Below, one piece after another: positions 15,001 to 28,075 of a stretch of 64,000 bases of DNA. Source of the stretch: Mytilus trossulus (taxonomy: Eukaryota > Mollusca > Bivalvia > Mytilida > Mytilidae); assembly GCF_036588685.1 (NCBI RefSeq), contig NC_086376.1:9873911-9937910 (forward strand), in the 5' to 3' direction. A program made the position numbers and the translations under genes. Positions within the stretch are counted from its first letter, which is position 1. Every line of letters begins with the position of its first letter. The notes under the pieces were generated by a model that was given only the letters and a program-made list of their open reading frames with translations, was not told the DNA's origin and did no database searches.

Positions 15001-18000
15001 GAATTAAGGCTTATTTCCGTATTTCGGACGCAATTTTCGTCCTTTATGAATGCTTACCCCAGAAATTATTTGCCCCCTCGTTGTAGTACTACCCAATAGC
15101 TATTTATTAGAGCAGAGTGTATAATCCCTAGCCATAAAGAACTACCGGGGCAATGGGTTTGAACAAGAGAGGTGACCCCAGTGCATATCTTATCAAATTT
15201 GACTTTTTTTTCCGTGTTACGGACGAAAAATTCGGCCTTTAAGAATGCTTACCCCAGAAATTCTTTACCCTCACGTTGTAGTACTGTCCAATAGCTATTC
15301 ATAAGAGTAGCTGCTATAATGCCTAGCCATAAAGAACTACCGAGACAATGGGTCGGAAAGTGGGCGCCCCCAATGCGTATTTTATCGAATTAAGGCTTAT
15401 TTCCGTATTTCGGACGCAATTTTCGTCCTTTATGAATGCTTACCCCAGAAATTATTTGCCCCCTCGTTGTAGTACTACCCAATAGCTATTTATTAGAGCA
15501 GAGTGTATAATCCCTAGCCATAAAGAACTACCGGGGCAATGGGTTTGAACAAGAGAGGTGACCCCAGTGCATATCTTATCAAATTTGACTTTTTTTTCCG
15601 TGTTACGGACGAAAAATTCGGCCTTTAAGAATGCTTACCCCAGAAATTCTTTACCCTCACGTTGTAGTACTGTCCAATAGCTATTCATAAGAGTAGCTGC
15701 TATAATGCCTAGCCATAAAGAACTACCGAGACAATGGGTCGGAAAGTGGGCGCCCCCAATGCGTATTTTATCGAATTAAGGCTTATTTCCGTATTTCGGA
15801 CGCAATTTTCGTCCTTTATGAATGCTTACCCCAGAAATTATTTGCCCCCTGGTTGTAGTACTACCCAATAGCTATTTATTAGAGCAGAGTGTATAATCCC
15901 TAGCCATAAAGAACTACCGGGGCAATGGGTTTGAACAAGAGAGGTGACCCCAGTGCATATCTTATCAAATTTGACTTTTTTTTCCGTGTTACGGACGAAA
16001 AATTCGGCCTTTAAGAATGCTTACCCCAGAAATTCTTTACCCTCACGTTGTAGTACTGTCCAATAGCTATTCATAAGAGTAGCTGCTATAATGCCTAGCC
16101 ATAAAGAACTACCGAGACAATGGGTCGGAAAGTGGGCGCCCCCAATGCGTATTTTATCGAATTAAGGCTTATTTCCGTATTTCGGACGCAATTTTCGTCC
16201 TTTATGAATGCTTACCCCAGAAATTATTTGCCCCCTCGTTGTAGTACTACCCAATAGCTATTTATTAGAGCAGAGTGTATAATCCCTAGCCATAAAGAAC
16301 TACCGGGGCAATGGGTTTGAACAAGAGAGGTGACCCCAGTGCATATCTTATCAAATTTGACTTTTTTTTCCGTGTTACGGACGAAAAATTCGGCCTTTAA
16401 GAATGCTTACCCCAGAAATTCTTTACCCTCACGTTGTAGTACTGTCCAATAGCTATTCATAAGAGTAGCTGCTATAATGCCTAGCCATAAAGAACTACCG
16501 AGACAATGGGTCGGAAAGTGGGCGCCCCCAATGCGTATTTTATCGAATTAAGGCTTATTTCCGTATTTCGGACGCAATTTTCGTCCTTTATGAATGCTTA
16601 CCCCAGAAATTATTTGCCCCCTCGTTGTAGTACTACCCAATAGCTATTTATTAGAGCAGAGTGTATAATCCCTAGCCATAAAGAACTACCGGGGCAATGG
16701 GTTTGAACAAGAGAGGTGACCCCAGTGCATATCTTATCAAATTTGACTTTTTTTTCCGTGTTACGGACGAAAAATTCGGCCTTTAAGAATGCTTACCCCA
16801 GAAATTCTTTACCCTCACGTTGTAGTACTGTCCAATAGCTATTCATAAGAGTAGCTGCTATAATGCCTAGCCATAAAGAACTACCGAGACAATGGGTCGG
16901 AAAGTGGGCGCCCCCAATGCGTATTTTATCGAATTAAGGCTTATTTCCGTATTTCGGACGCAATTTTCGTCCTTTATGAATGCTTACCCCAGAAATTATT
17001 TGCCCCCTCGTTGTAGTACTACCCAATAGCTATTTATTAGAGCAGAGTGTATAATCCCTAGCCATAAAGAACTACCGGGGCAATGGGTTTGAACAAGAGA
17101 GGTGACCCCAGTGCATATCTTATCAAATTTGACTTTTTTTTCCGTGTTACGGACGAAAAATTCGGCCTTTAAGAATGCTTACCCCAGAAATTCTTTACCC
17201 TCACGTTGTAGTACTGTCCAATAGCTATTCATAAGAGTAGCTGCTATAATGCCTAGCCATAAAGAACTACCGAGACAATGGGTCGGAAAGTGGGCGCCCC
17301 CAATGCGTATTTTATCGAATTAAGGCTTATTTCCGTATTTCGGACGCAATTTTCGTCCTTTATGAATGCTTACCCCAGAAATTATTTGCCCCCTCGTTGT
17401 AGTACTACCCAATAGCTATTTATTAGAGCAGAGTGTATAATCCCTAGCCATAAAGAACTACCGGGGCAATGGGTTTGAACAAGAGAGGTGACCCCAGTGC
17501 ATATCTTATCAAATTTGACTTTTTTTTCCGTGTTACGGACGAAAAATTCGGCCTTTAAGAATGCTTACCCCAGAAATTCTTTACCCTCACGTTGTAGTAC
17601 TGTCCAATAGCTATTCATAAGAGTAGCTGCTATAATGCCTAGCCATAAAGAACTACCGAGACAATGGGTCGGAAAGTGGGCGCCCCCAATGCGTATTTTA
17701 TCGAATTAAGGCTTATTTCCGTATTTCGGACGCAATTTTCGTCCTTTATGAATGCTTACCCCAGAAATTATTTGCCCCCTCGTTGTAGTACTACCCAATA
17801 GCTATTTATTAGAGCAGAGTGTATAATCCCTAGCCATAAAGAACTACCGGGGCAATGGGTTTGAACAAGAGAGGTGACCCCAGTGCATATCTTATCAAAT
17901 TTGACTTTTTTTTCCGTGTTACGGACGAAAAATTCGGCCTTTAAGAATGCTTACCCCAGAAATTCTTTACCCTCACGTTGTAGTACTGTCCAATAGCTAT

Positions 18001-21000
18001 TCATAAGAGTAGCTGCTATAATGCCTAGCCATAAAGAACTACCGAGACAATGGGTCGGAAAGTGGGCGCCCCCAATGCGTATTTTATCGAATTAAGGCTT
18101 ATTTCCGTATTTCGGACGCAATTTTCGTCCTTTATGAATGCTTACCCCAGAAATTATTTGCCCCCTCGTTGTAGTACTACCCAATAGCTATTTATTAGAG
18201 CAGAGTGTATAATCCCTAGCCATAAAGAACTACCGGGGCAATGGGTTTGAACAAGAGAGGTGACCCCAGTGCATATCTTATCAAATTTGACTTTTTTTTC
18301 CGTGTTACGGACGAAAAATTCGGCCTTTAAGAATGCTTACCCCAGAAATTCTTTACCCTCACGTTGTAGTACTGTCCAATAGCTATTCATAAGAGTAGCT
18401 GCTATAATGCCTAGCCATAAAGAACTACCGAGACAATGGGTCGGAAAGTGGGCGCCCCCAATGCGTATTTTATCGAATTAAGGCTTATTTCCGTATTTCG
18501 GACGCAATTTTCGTCCTTTATGAATGCTTACCCCAGAAATTATTTGCCCCCTCGTTGTAGTACTACCCAATAGCTATTTATTAGAGCAGAGTGTATAATC
18601 CCTAGCCATAAAGAACTACCGGGGCAATGGGTTTGAACAAGAGAGGTGACCCCAGTGCATATCTTATCAAATTTGACTTTTTTTTCCGTGTTACGGACGA
18701 AAAATTCGGCCTTTAAGAATGCTTACCCCAGAAATTCTTTACCCTCACGTTGTAGTACTGTCCAATAGCTATTCATAAGAGTAGCTGCTATAATGCCTAG
18801 CCATAAAGAACTACCGAGACAATGGGTCGGAAAGTGGGCGCCCCCAATGCGTATTTTATCGAATTAAGGCTTATTTCCGTATTTCGGACGCAATTTTCGT
18901 CCTTTATGAATGCTTACCCCAGAAATTATTTGCCCCCTCGTTGTAGTACTACCCAATAGCTATTTATTAGAGCAGAGTGTATAATCCCTAGCCATAAAGA
19001 ACTACCGGGGCAATGGGTTTGAACAAGAGAGGTGACCCCAGTGCATATCTTATCAAATTTGACTTTTTTTTCCGTGTTACGGACGAAAAATTCGGCCTTT
19101 AAGAATGCTTACCCCAGAAATTCTTTACCCTCACGTTGTAGTACTGTCCAATAGCTATTCATAAGAGTAGCTGCTATAATGCCTAGCCATAAAGAACTAC
19201 CGAGACAATGGGTCGGAAAGTGGGCGCCCCCAATGCGTATTTTATCGAATTAAGGCTTATTTCCGTATTTCGGACGCAATTTTCGTCCTTTATGAATGCT
19301 TACCCCAGAAATTATTTGCCCCCTCGTTGTAGTACTACCCAATAGCTATTTATTAGAGCAGAGTGTATAATCCCTAGCCATAAAGAACTACCGGGGCAAT
19401 GGGTTTGAACAAGAGAGGTGACCCCAGTGCATATCTTATCAAATTTGACTTTTTTTTCCGTGTTACGGACGAAAAATTCGGCCTTTAAGAATGCTTACCC
19501 CAGAAATTCTTTACCCTCACGTTGTAGTACTGTCCAATAGCTATTCATAAGAGTAGCTGCTATAATGCCTAGCCATAAAGAACTACCGAGACAATGGGTC
19601 GGAAAGTGGGCGCCCCCAATGCGTATTTTATCGAATTAAGGCTTATTTCCGTATTTCGGACGCAATTTTCGTCCTTTATGAATGCTTACCCCAGAAATTA
19701 TTTGCCCCCTCGTTGTAGTACTACCCAATAGCTATTTATTAGAGCAGAGTGTATAATCCCTAGCCATAAAGAACTACCGGGGCAATGGGTTTGAACAAGA
19801 GAGGTGACCCCAGTGCATATCTTATCAAATTTGACTTTTTTTCCGTGTTACGGACGAAAAATTCGGCCTTTAAGAATGCTTACCCCAGAAATTCTTTACC
19901 CTCACGTTGTAGTACTGTCCAATAGCTATTCATAAGAGTAGCTGCTATAATGCCTAGCCATAAAGAACTACCGAGACAATGGGTCGGAAAGTGGGCGCCC
20001 CCAATGCGTATTTTATCGAATTAAGGCTTATTTCCGTATTTCGGACGCAATTTTCGTCCTTTATGAATGCTTACCCCAGAAATTATTTGCCCCCTCGTTG
20101 TAGTACTACCCAATAGCTATTTATTAGAGCAGAGTGTATAATCCCTAGCCATAAAGAACTACCGGGGCAATGGGTTTGAACAAGAGAGGTGACCCCAGTG
20201 CATATCTTATCAAATTTGACTTTTTTTTCCGTGTTACGGACGAAAAATTCGGCCTTTAAGAATGCTTACCCCAGAAATTCTTTACCCTCACGTTGTAGTA
20301 CTGTCCAATAGCTATTCATAAGAGTAGCTGCTATAATGCCTAGCCATAAAGAACTACCGAGACAATGGGTCGGAAAGTGGGCGCCCCCAATGCGTATTTT
20401 ATCGAATTAAGGCTTATTTCCGTATTTCGGACGCAATTTTCGTCCTTTATGAATGCTTACCCCAGAAATTATTTGCCCCCTCGTTGTAGTACTACCCAAT
20501 AGCTATTTATTAGAGCAGAGTGTATAATCCCTAGCCATAAAGAACTACCGGGGCAATGGGTTTGAACAAGAGAGGTGACCCCAGTGCATATCTTATCAAA
20601 TTTGACTTTTTTTTCCGTGTTACGGACGAAAAATTCGGCCTTTAAGAATGCTTACCCCAGAAATTCTTTACCCTCACGTTGTAGTACTGTCCAATAGCTA
20701 TTCATAAGAGTAGCTGCTATAATGCCTAGCCATAAAGAACTACCGAGACAATGGGTCGGAAAGTGGGCGCCCCCAATGCGTATTTTATCGAATTAAGGCT
20801 TATTTCCGTATTTCGGACGCAATTTTCGTCCTTTATGAATGCTTACCCCAGAAATTATTTGCCCCCTCGTTGTAGTACTACCCAATAGCTATTTATTAGA
20901 GCAGAGTGTATAATCCCTAGCCATAAAGAACTACCGGGGCAATGGGTTTGAACAAGAGAGGTGACCCCAGTGCATATCTTATCAAATTTGACTTTTTTTT

Positions 21001-24000
21001 CCGTGTTACGGACGAAAAATTCGGCCTTTAAGAATGCTTACCCCAGAAATTCTTTACCCTCACGTTGTAGTACTGTCCAATAGCTATTCATAAGAGTAGC
21101 TGCTATAATGCCTAGCCATAAAGAACTACCGAGACAATGGGTCGGAAAGTGGGCGCCCCCAATGCGTATTTTATCGAATTAAGGCTTATTTCCGTATTTC
21201 GGACGCAATTTTCGTCCTTTATGAATGCTTACCCCAGAAATTATTTGCCCCCTCGTTGTAGTACTACCCAATAGCTATTTATTAGAGCAGAGTGTATAAT
21301 CCCTAGCCATAAAGAACTACCGGGGCAATGGGTTTGAACAAGAGAGGTGACCCCAGTGCATATCTTATCAAATTTGACTTTTTTTTCCGTGTTACGGACG
21401 AAAAATTCGGCCTTTAAGAATGCTTACCCCAGAAATTCTTTACCCTCACGTTGTAGTACTGTCCAATAGCTATTCATAAGAGTAGCTGCTATAATGCCTA
21501 GCCATAAAGAACTACCGAGACAATGGGTCGGAAAGTGGGCGCCCCCAATGCGTATTTTATCGAATTAAGGCTTATTTCCGTATTTCGGACGCAATTTTCG
21601 TCCTTTATGAATGCTTACCCCAGAAATTATTTGCCCCCTCGTTGTAGTACTACCCAATAGCTATTTATTAGAGCAGAGTGTATAATCCCTAGCCATAAAG
21701 AACTACCGGGGCAATGGGTTTGAACAAGAGAGGTGACCCCAGTGCATATCTTATCAAATTTGACTTTTTTTTCCGTGTTACGGACGAAAAATTCGGCCTT
21801 TAAGAATGCTTACCCCAGAAATTCTTTACCCTCACGTTGTAGTACTGTCCAATAGCTATTCATAAGAGTAGCTGCTATAATGCCTAGCCATAAAGAACTA
21901 CCGAGACAATGGGTCGGAAAGTGGGCGCCCCCAATGCGTATTTTATCGAATTAAGGCTTATTTCCGTATTTCGGACGCAATTTTCGTCCTTTATGAATGC
22001 TTACCCCAGAAATTATTTGCCCCTCGTTGTAGTACTACCCAATAGCTATTTATTAGAGCAGAGTGTATAATCCCTAGCCATAAAGAACTACCGGGGCAAT
22101 GGGTTTTGAACAAGAGAGGTGACCCCAGTGCATTATCTTATCAAATTTGACTTTTTTTTCCGTGTTACGGACGAAAAATTCGGCCTTTAAGAATGCTTAC
22201 CCCAGAAATTCTTTACCCTCACGTTGTAGTACTGTCCAATAGCTATTCATAAGAGTAGCTGCTATAATGCCTAGCCATAAAGAACTACCGAGACAATGGG
22301 TCGGAAAGTGGGCGCCCCCAATGCGTATTTTATCGAATTAAGGCTTATTTCCGTATTTCGGACGCAATTTTCGTCCTTTATGAATGCTTACCCCAGAAAT
22401 TATTTGCCCCCTCGTTGTAGTACTACCCAATAGCTATTTATTAGAGCAGAGTGTATAATCCCTAGCCATAAAGAACTACCGGGGCAATGGGTTTGAACAA
22501 GAGAGGTGACCCCAGTGCATATCTTATCAAATTTGACTTTTTTTTCCGTGTTACGGACGAAAAATTCGGCCTTTAAGAATGCTTACCCCAGAAATTCTTT
22601 ACCCTCACGTTGTAGTACTGTCCAATAGCTATTCATAAGAGTAGCTGCTATAATGCCTAGCCATAAAGAACTACCGAGACAATGGGTCGGAAAGTGGGCG
22701 CCCCCAATGCGTATTTTATCGAATTAAGGCTTATTTCCGTATTTCGGACGCAATTTTCGTCCTTTATGAATGCTTACCCCAGAAATTATTTGCCCCCTCG
22801 TTGTAGTACTACCCAATAGCTATTTATTAGAGCAGAGTGTATAATCCCTAGCCATAAAGAACTACCGGGGCAATGGGTTTGAACAAGAGAGGTGACCCCA
22901 GTGCATATCTTATCAAATTTGACTTTTTTTTCCGTGTTACGGACGAAAAATTCGGCCTTTAAGAATGCTTACCCCAGAAATTCTTTACCCTCACGTTGTA
23001 GTACTGTCCAATAGCTATTCATAAGAGTAGCTGCTATAATGCCTAGCCATAAAGAACTACCGAGACAATGGGTCGGAAAGTGGGCGCCCCCAATGCGTAT
23101 TTTATCGAATTAAGGCTTATTTCCGTATTTCGGACGCAATTTTCGTCCTTTATGAATGCTTACCCCAGAAATTATTTGCCCCCTCGTTGTAGTACTACCC
23201 AATAGCTATTTATTAGAGCAGAGTGTATAATCCCTAGCCATAAAGAACTACCGGGGCAATGGGTTTGAACAAGAGAGGTGACCCCAGTGCATATCTTATC
23301 AAATTTGACTTTTTTTTCCGTGTTACGGACGAAAAATTCGGCCTTTAAGAATGCTTACCCCAGAAATTCTTTACCCTCACGTTGTAGTACTGTCCAATAG
23401 CTATTCATAAGAGTAGCTGCTATAATGCCTAGCCATAAAGAACTACCGAGACAATGGGTCGGAAAGTGGGCGCCCCCAATGCGTATTTTATCGAATTAAG
23501 GCTTATTTCCGTATTTCGGACGCAATTTTCGTCCTTTATGAATGCTTACCCCAGAAATTATTTGCCCCCTCGTTGTAGTACTACCCAATAGCTATTTATT
23601 AGAGCAGAGTGTATAATCCCTAGCCATAAAGAACTACCGGGGCAATGGGTTTGAACAAGAGAGGTGACCCCAGTGCATATCTTATCAAATTTGACTTTTT
23701 TTTCCGTGTTACGGACGAAAAATTCGGCCTTTAAGAATGCTTACCCCAGAAATTCTTTACCCTCACGTTGTAGTACTGTCCAATAGCTATTCATAAGAGT
23801 AGCTGCTATAATGCCTAGCCATAAAGAACTACCGAGACAATGGGTCGGAAAGTGGGCGCCCCCAATGCGTATTTTATCGAATTAAGGCTTATTTCCGTAT
23901 TTCGGACGCAATTTTCGTCCTTTATGAATGCTTACCCCAGAAATTATTTGCCCCCTCGTTGTAGTACTACCCAATAGCTATTTATTAGAGCAGAGTGTAT

Positions 24001-24442
24001 AATCCCTAGCCATAAAGAACTACCGGGGCAATGGGTTTGAACAAGAGAGGTGACCCCAGTGCATATCTTATCAAATTTGACTTTTTTTTCCGTGTTACGG
24101 ACGAAAAATTCGGCCTTTAAGAATGCTTACCCCAGAAATTCTTTACCCTCACGTTGTAGTACTGTCCAATAGCTATTCATAAGAGTAGCTGCTATAATGC
24201 CTAGCCATAAAGAACTACCGAGACAATGGGTCGGAAAGTGGGCGCCCCCAATGCGTATTTTATCGAATTAAGGCTTATTTCCGTATTTCGGACGCAATTT
24301 TCGTCCTTTATGAATGCTTACCCCAGAAATTATTTGCCCCCTCGTTGTAGTACTACCCAATAGCTATTTATTAGAGCAGAGTGTATAATCCCTAGCCATA
24401 AAGAACTACCGGGGCAATGGGTTTGAACAAGTGAGGTGACCC
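1..24442. repeat. Satellite array, 386-bp dimeric unit (195-bp A + 191-bp B monomers), about 63.3 copies
   Basis: The unit beginning taccccagaaattatttg at position 1 returns at 387, 1931 and 24319, that is at exact multiples of 386, so 63 full dimers are followed by 124 bases of a 64th. Each dimer is monomer A (for example 1-195) plus monomer B (196-386). Both open with taccccagaaatt and end in gaatgct, and by eye they are roughly 70-75 percent alike. Between dimers I saw only isolated changes: 10715 (A to G), 15851 (C to G), a shortened T run at 19836-19842, three one-base indels in 22002-22197, and a change at 24432. Since 386 is not a multiple of 3 and stops occur in every frame, nothing is coded. 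The left end lies outside the window. A recently homogenised satellite with a dimeric higher-order unit of about two nucleosome lengths would fit heterochromatin or a centromere, but no chromatin role can be read from sequence. Confidence 0.98.
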
Positions 24443-25159
24443 TGTTTAAAAAGAAGTTGTGTTGTTGGTACTAGTTTAGTATATCATGACAAATTTTTTT
24501 AACATCAAAATTCTATTCTTGGTCGTTATTTTAAGTTTCGAAAACCACAAATGTGGATTAAACATGCGTTCATCACATCCTGAACTTAACAGATAATTGA
24601 ATTGTCATCATGATATTATGGTAAATGCTAATTACAAAACTGTAAATATGAGTTAGAAATTTGCAAACTTAATTCAAAATTGTGTTAAGGGGATATAAAA
24701 CTTTATTGATTTTCTATATAAATCTTGCAGTGAACAAAAAAGTCAAAAACTATGATTTTAAAGGAAAAAAAATTGTCGCTCAAGTAGTTTACCAAACGCA
24801 ATTGCAGGATGACGAATTGCAGGATAGATTTTTATAAACAGAATTGCAGGATGAGAATTGCTGGATAGCTTGACACTAGTATATAGTAGGATACATAGCT
24901 GGATACGGCAATGAATGAATGCCTTGTCAGAATTTTGGTTTCCGCATATTTGTTCATTTGTAGTTGTTTCATTCACACACATGGACGTGCCTCATCAAGT
25001 TATTAAATCTTTGAAAAGTTTAACTTATAATTTCTCACAAGATACGATCTAAAATTAAGTCAATATTATTAGCCTTTGCTACTCTTGCGATTCTTTTTAA
25101 ACTTTTGGTTCATAAGCATGTTTTGGAGTTAAGTGTGGTGTCCATTTCTTTGATCTACA
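24443..25159. other. Unique AT-rich DNA next to the satellite; no gene seen
   Basis: The satellite stops abruptly within an A monomer. The following 700 bases hold no convincing exon. A short run of related words (gaattgcaggatga, aattgcaggatag, gagaattgctggatag) lies at about 24798-24868. It is a degenerate micro-array of a roughly 20-bp word and accounts for the only open frame here (minus strand, 74 codons), which I do not regard as a gene. Confidence 0.6.
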
Positions 25160-25465
25160 AAAAAGGAAGATGTGGTATGATTGCCAATGCGACAACTCTC
25201 CACATGAGACAAAATGACACAGAAATTAACAACTATAGGTCACCGTACGGTCTTAAACAATAAGCAAAGCCTATACCGCATAGTCAGCTGTAAAAGGCCA
25301 GAATACATTATTGTCTAGAAACCAGCTATAAAGCCCCCTCTTTGTTGGTGGGTTTTCTCGCTACATTGAAGCCTGATTCAGCGGGGGGTTTTTTCTCGGC
25401 TGGCTCGATTTTCGTTCGGGTTGTTGTCTCTTTGAAACATTTCCCGTTTCCATTCTGTATACTGT
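25160..25465. repeat. Two adjoining dispersed repeats of mussel type
   Basis: 25165-25305 contains the string ggtatgattgccaatgcgac and then a stretch around ataggtcaccgtacggtc that I remember as a very frequent Mytilus interspersed repeat. 25340-25465 contains ttgttgtctctttgaaacat, part of a second frequent repeat often found beside the first. No terminal repeats or reading frame are visible, so the class (SINE-like or a non-autonomous fragment) is open. Identification is from memory. Confidence 0.6.
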
Positions 25466-26064
25466 AAAATGGTTTTGTATCCCTCATTGTTTTTAGAACA
25501 GTTGACTAATCGCGAATGACATATATTCATCATTTACTTATAGGAATGGTCGATATTGTTTTTTTGTTTTTTAAATCCGATAACCGTTATATGACCTCTA
25601 CAATAAAATCGCAATAACTGCACTTCTTTAGAATCGATGAACAACATTGGAAGATGTTTTTAGATTTCCAAGGTTGTCTGAATACAATAAACATGATTTC
25701 CTGTCACTGGCAATATGCAAAAATCACTGACGGACTTTCAACAGCTAAACATGTAACTGAAAGACTTCGGAAAAATCCTCCGACTAGCGGAAACGGCAAA
25801 TTGTGTGGGCACTTTGTACAGAACACCTTGAACCATCATTTAATAAGTCTGTGCGTATAGAACTTTAAACACAGGAAAGATATTATCACTATCAGAATTG
25901 ACAGATGACTATTCCGTATATAAACTCCAAATCAGACAAGCGCATTCTTTGTCCACGTTTTCTGCTAGCAATCAGGATGATCGCAGGGACATTTTTAACA
26001 CTATAGACTCACTGTAACTACTTTTCCATTCAAATTTTAAGGGACATTTAATAATAACTGTAAT
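25466..26064. other. No gene seen
   Basis: There is a 68-codon open frame at 25654-25860 on the plus strand, but it has no splice signals that place it in a gene and no recognisable motif. Otherwise this is AT-rich unique sequence. Confidence 0.5.
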
Positions 26065-26204
26065 GTATTTTAAGCTTGGCCTCCGTAAACGTAGATTTTA
26101 CGGTCGTAAATTAAATTTACCTAGCGACGCTGAGAGGATCTGGGTTAACGGATATATATATGCGACAGTTAAATCAAATTTTACGAAGGCTAAGCTCAAA
26201 CTAC
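26065..26204. mobile_element. Short MITE-like element with about 26-bp imperfect terminal inverted repeats
   Basis: The left end (gtattttaagcttggcctcc, from 26065) and the reverse complement of the right end (gtagtttgagcttagccttc, from 26204) agree at most positions and continue into cgtaaa. The element is about 140 bp with no coding capacity, which suits a non-autonomous DNA transposon. No clear target-site duplication was found. Confidence 0.5.
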
Positions 26205-26742
26205 ACTATAGTTATCTACATTATAATGCCACATATTAGAATAAATGCCATTGTAGTAAATATTTTGGCTAAAAAATTCCATAAATGAAAAGTCCGCGGA
26301 AACTGTTACATTGTCCTATTTTATGTTAAGCTTATCTGACGGCATTTGTAAAGTAGTATACCATTGTATACCATGATACTATAGTGTTATTATGTAACAG
26401 TTACATGTCAAGCAGATAAGTAATCAAGAAATTCAAATTAGTTTGGGTTGGATTAGTACGAGATTGCTGTGACGTCCGACAACCTTTAATAGAACTAAAA
26501 ATTCCGTCAGACGTCAGAGAAATCTCGAACTATAGGATTAGGTAAAATTATGTAATCTTTAGATTATATCTAAGTTTACGTTAAGCAATCCGATGCTGCA
26601 CAGTATATTTGACAATATATTATAACATAAAGATCTTTTTTTTTTTTTTTATTAAAGCTGTTGTCTCCTATCTTCGGGAGGGGACAGGATCGTAAACCTT
26701 GGCTATGATTTTTTTTGTCTTCTGTCATTGGAATATTTAAAT
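26205..26742. other. No gene seen; contains a poly-T run
   Basis: AT-rich sequence. A homopolymer T run lies at about 26636-26650. No exon, RNA gene or repeat could be supported. Confidence 0.5.
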
Positions 26743-26865
26743 CAGGGGCAGATCTAGCAATTTTTAAAAAGGGGTTCCAACGCAGGATAGTGGGGTGCCA
26801 AATTTATGTCCCTATCCAAATCATGCCGCCGTGATTGATCGTCAAAAAGGGGGATTCCAACTCCA
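26743..26865. repeat. Fragment of a G-rich dispersed repeat of bivalve type
   Basis: The pattern caggggcagatctagc, then aaaaaggggttccaac, then caaaaagggggattccaac matches a dispersed repeat I remember from bivalve sequences. The block at 44415-44565 is of the same general kind. The 61-codon open frame overlapping it (26795-26980) is part of the repeat and not a gene. Confidence 0.5.
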
Positions 26866-27240
26866 CAATCCCAGTCATATGGCAACAGAATTAGAGCACT
26901 TACTCAGTACTACGACTAATTACATGTGTGGGTCTCGCTGGGTTCTGACCAACGAGTTTTGTTCAGTTACTATAAAATAGTTTACAATCAAAAGGCGAAA
27001 TCGGACTCTTTCAAGGAAAACCTCTGGTCACACTTCCATCCTGAGACCAGAGACACAGTGATGCTGTAAAAATCATCCTTGTTTTTATCCTGCACCGACC
27101 ACAATTTCAAACTTGTATATATATTCATTTACTTTTCGGTTTTGTTGATCACAACTTGTACAGCACCTGCACTTGATGACACAGTATCAGCGTGCTGGTA
27201 TTTTCCCATTGCTGATTAACGAAAGAAGAAGAAGAAGAAA

Positions 27241-27802
27241 AGTCTGTGTCTAGTAAATATGTCGTTTTTGCATTGGTGTTGTACGTATTCATTTCATTTA
27301 ATTGTTCCTTCGAAACAGCAATGATTGTATTGGTATTGATCTCCTATGGAACAATATTAGCAGACACATAGAATGGTCCGACGTCGATCTGCTTGATTTA
27401 TCTGCGAGAGTGTCTCGGTATTTTTTTGTTTTTTTAGTTGTACTATATCATATATGCTTGTTTTTTTTATTGTTCAGTATAAACTATAAAATATTTTACG
27501 ATCAAAAGGCGTGTAACGCCTCGTTCCCCACAATGTTCATGAAAAAAGAAAACGAAAAAAAAGTCTGTGTCTAGTAAATATGTCGTTTTTGCATTGGTAT
27601 TGTACGTATTCCTTTCATTTAATTGTTCCTTCGAAACAGCAATGATTGTATTGGTATTGCTCTCCTATGGAACAATATTAGCAGACACCTATAGAATGGT
27701 CCGACGTCGATCTGCTTGATTTATTTGCGAAAGAGTCTCGGTATTTTTTTTGTTTTTCAAAGTTAGCTGTATATCATATATGTTTTTTATATTGTTTTGT
27801 AC
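27241..27802. repeat. Direct duplication of about 240 bp, two copies 321 bp apart
   Basis: Copy 1 (27241-27480) and copy 2 (27562-27802) both start agtctgtgtctagtaaatat and share most bases through ggtccgacgtcgatctgctt and the following T-rich tract. The copies differ by scattered substitutions and small indels, so the duplication is not recent. The word caaaaggcg also precedes both copies (about 26988 and 27503), so the duplicated unit may have been longer. The 90-codon open frame in this region is not supported as a gene. Confidence 0.85.
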
Positions 27803-28075
27803 AGCCTGGGTTTTTTTATTGTGCTTTTGCATCATTGATTCGTGTTAGGGGAGAGTTGTATATTTCATATTATTAGAAAAACTAATTCAAGAGGAAACAA
27901 TTAGCACTTGAAACATGAAAGTTTTACTCCGATTTTGTTTCTAAAGAGTGAGGTATTATATCTGAAAGAATTCAGTGGAAATAAATTTGGAAGGACGATG
28001 GAGTCTTAATGCGCATAAGAAAACAACTGCTATTCCAGAAGGTTTTTTTTTATGTCAAATCTTTTCACCTCAAAC

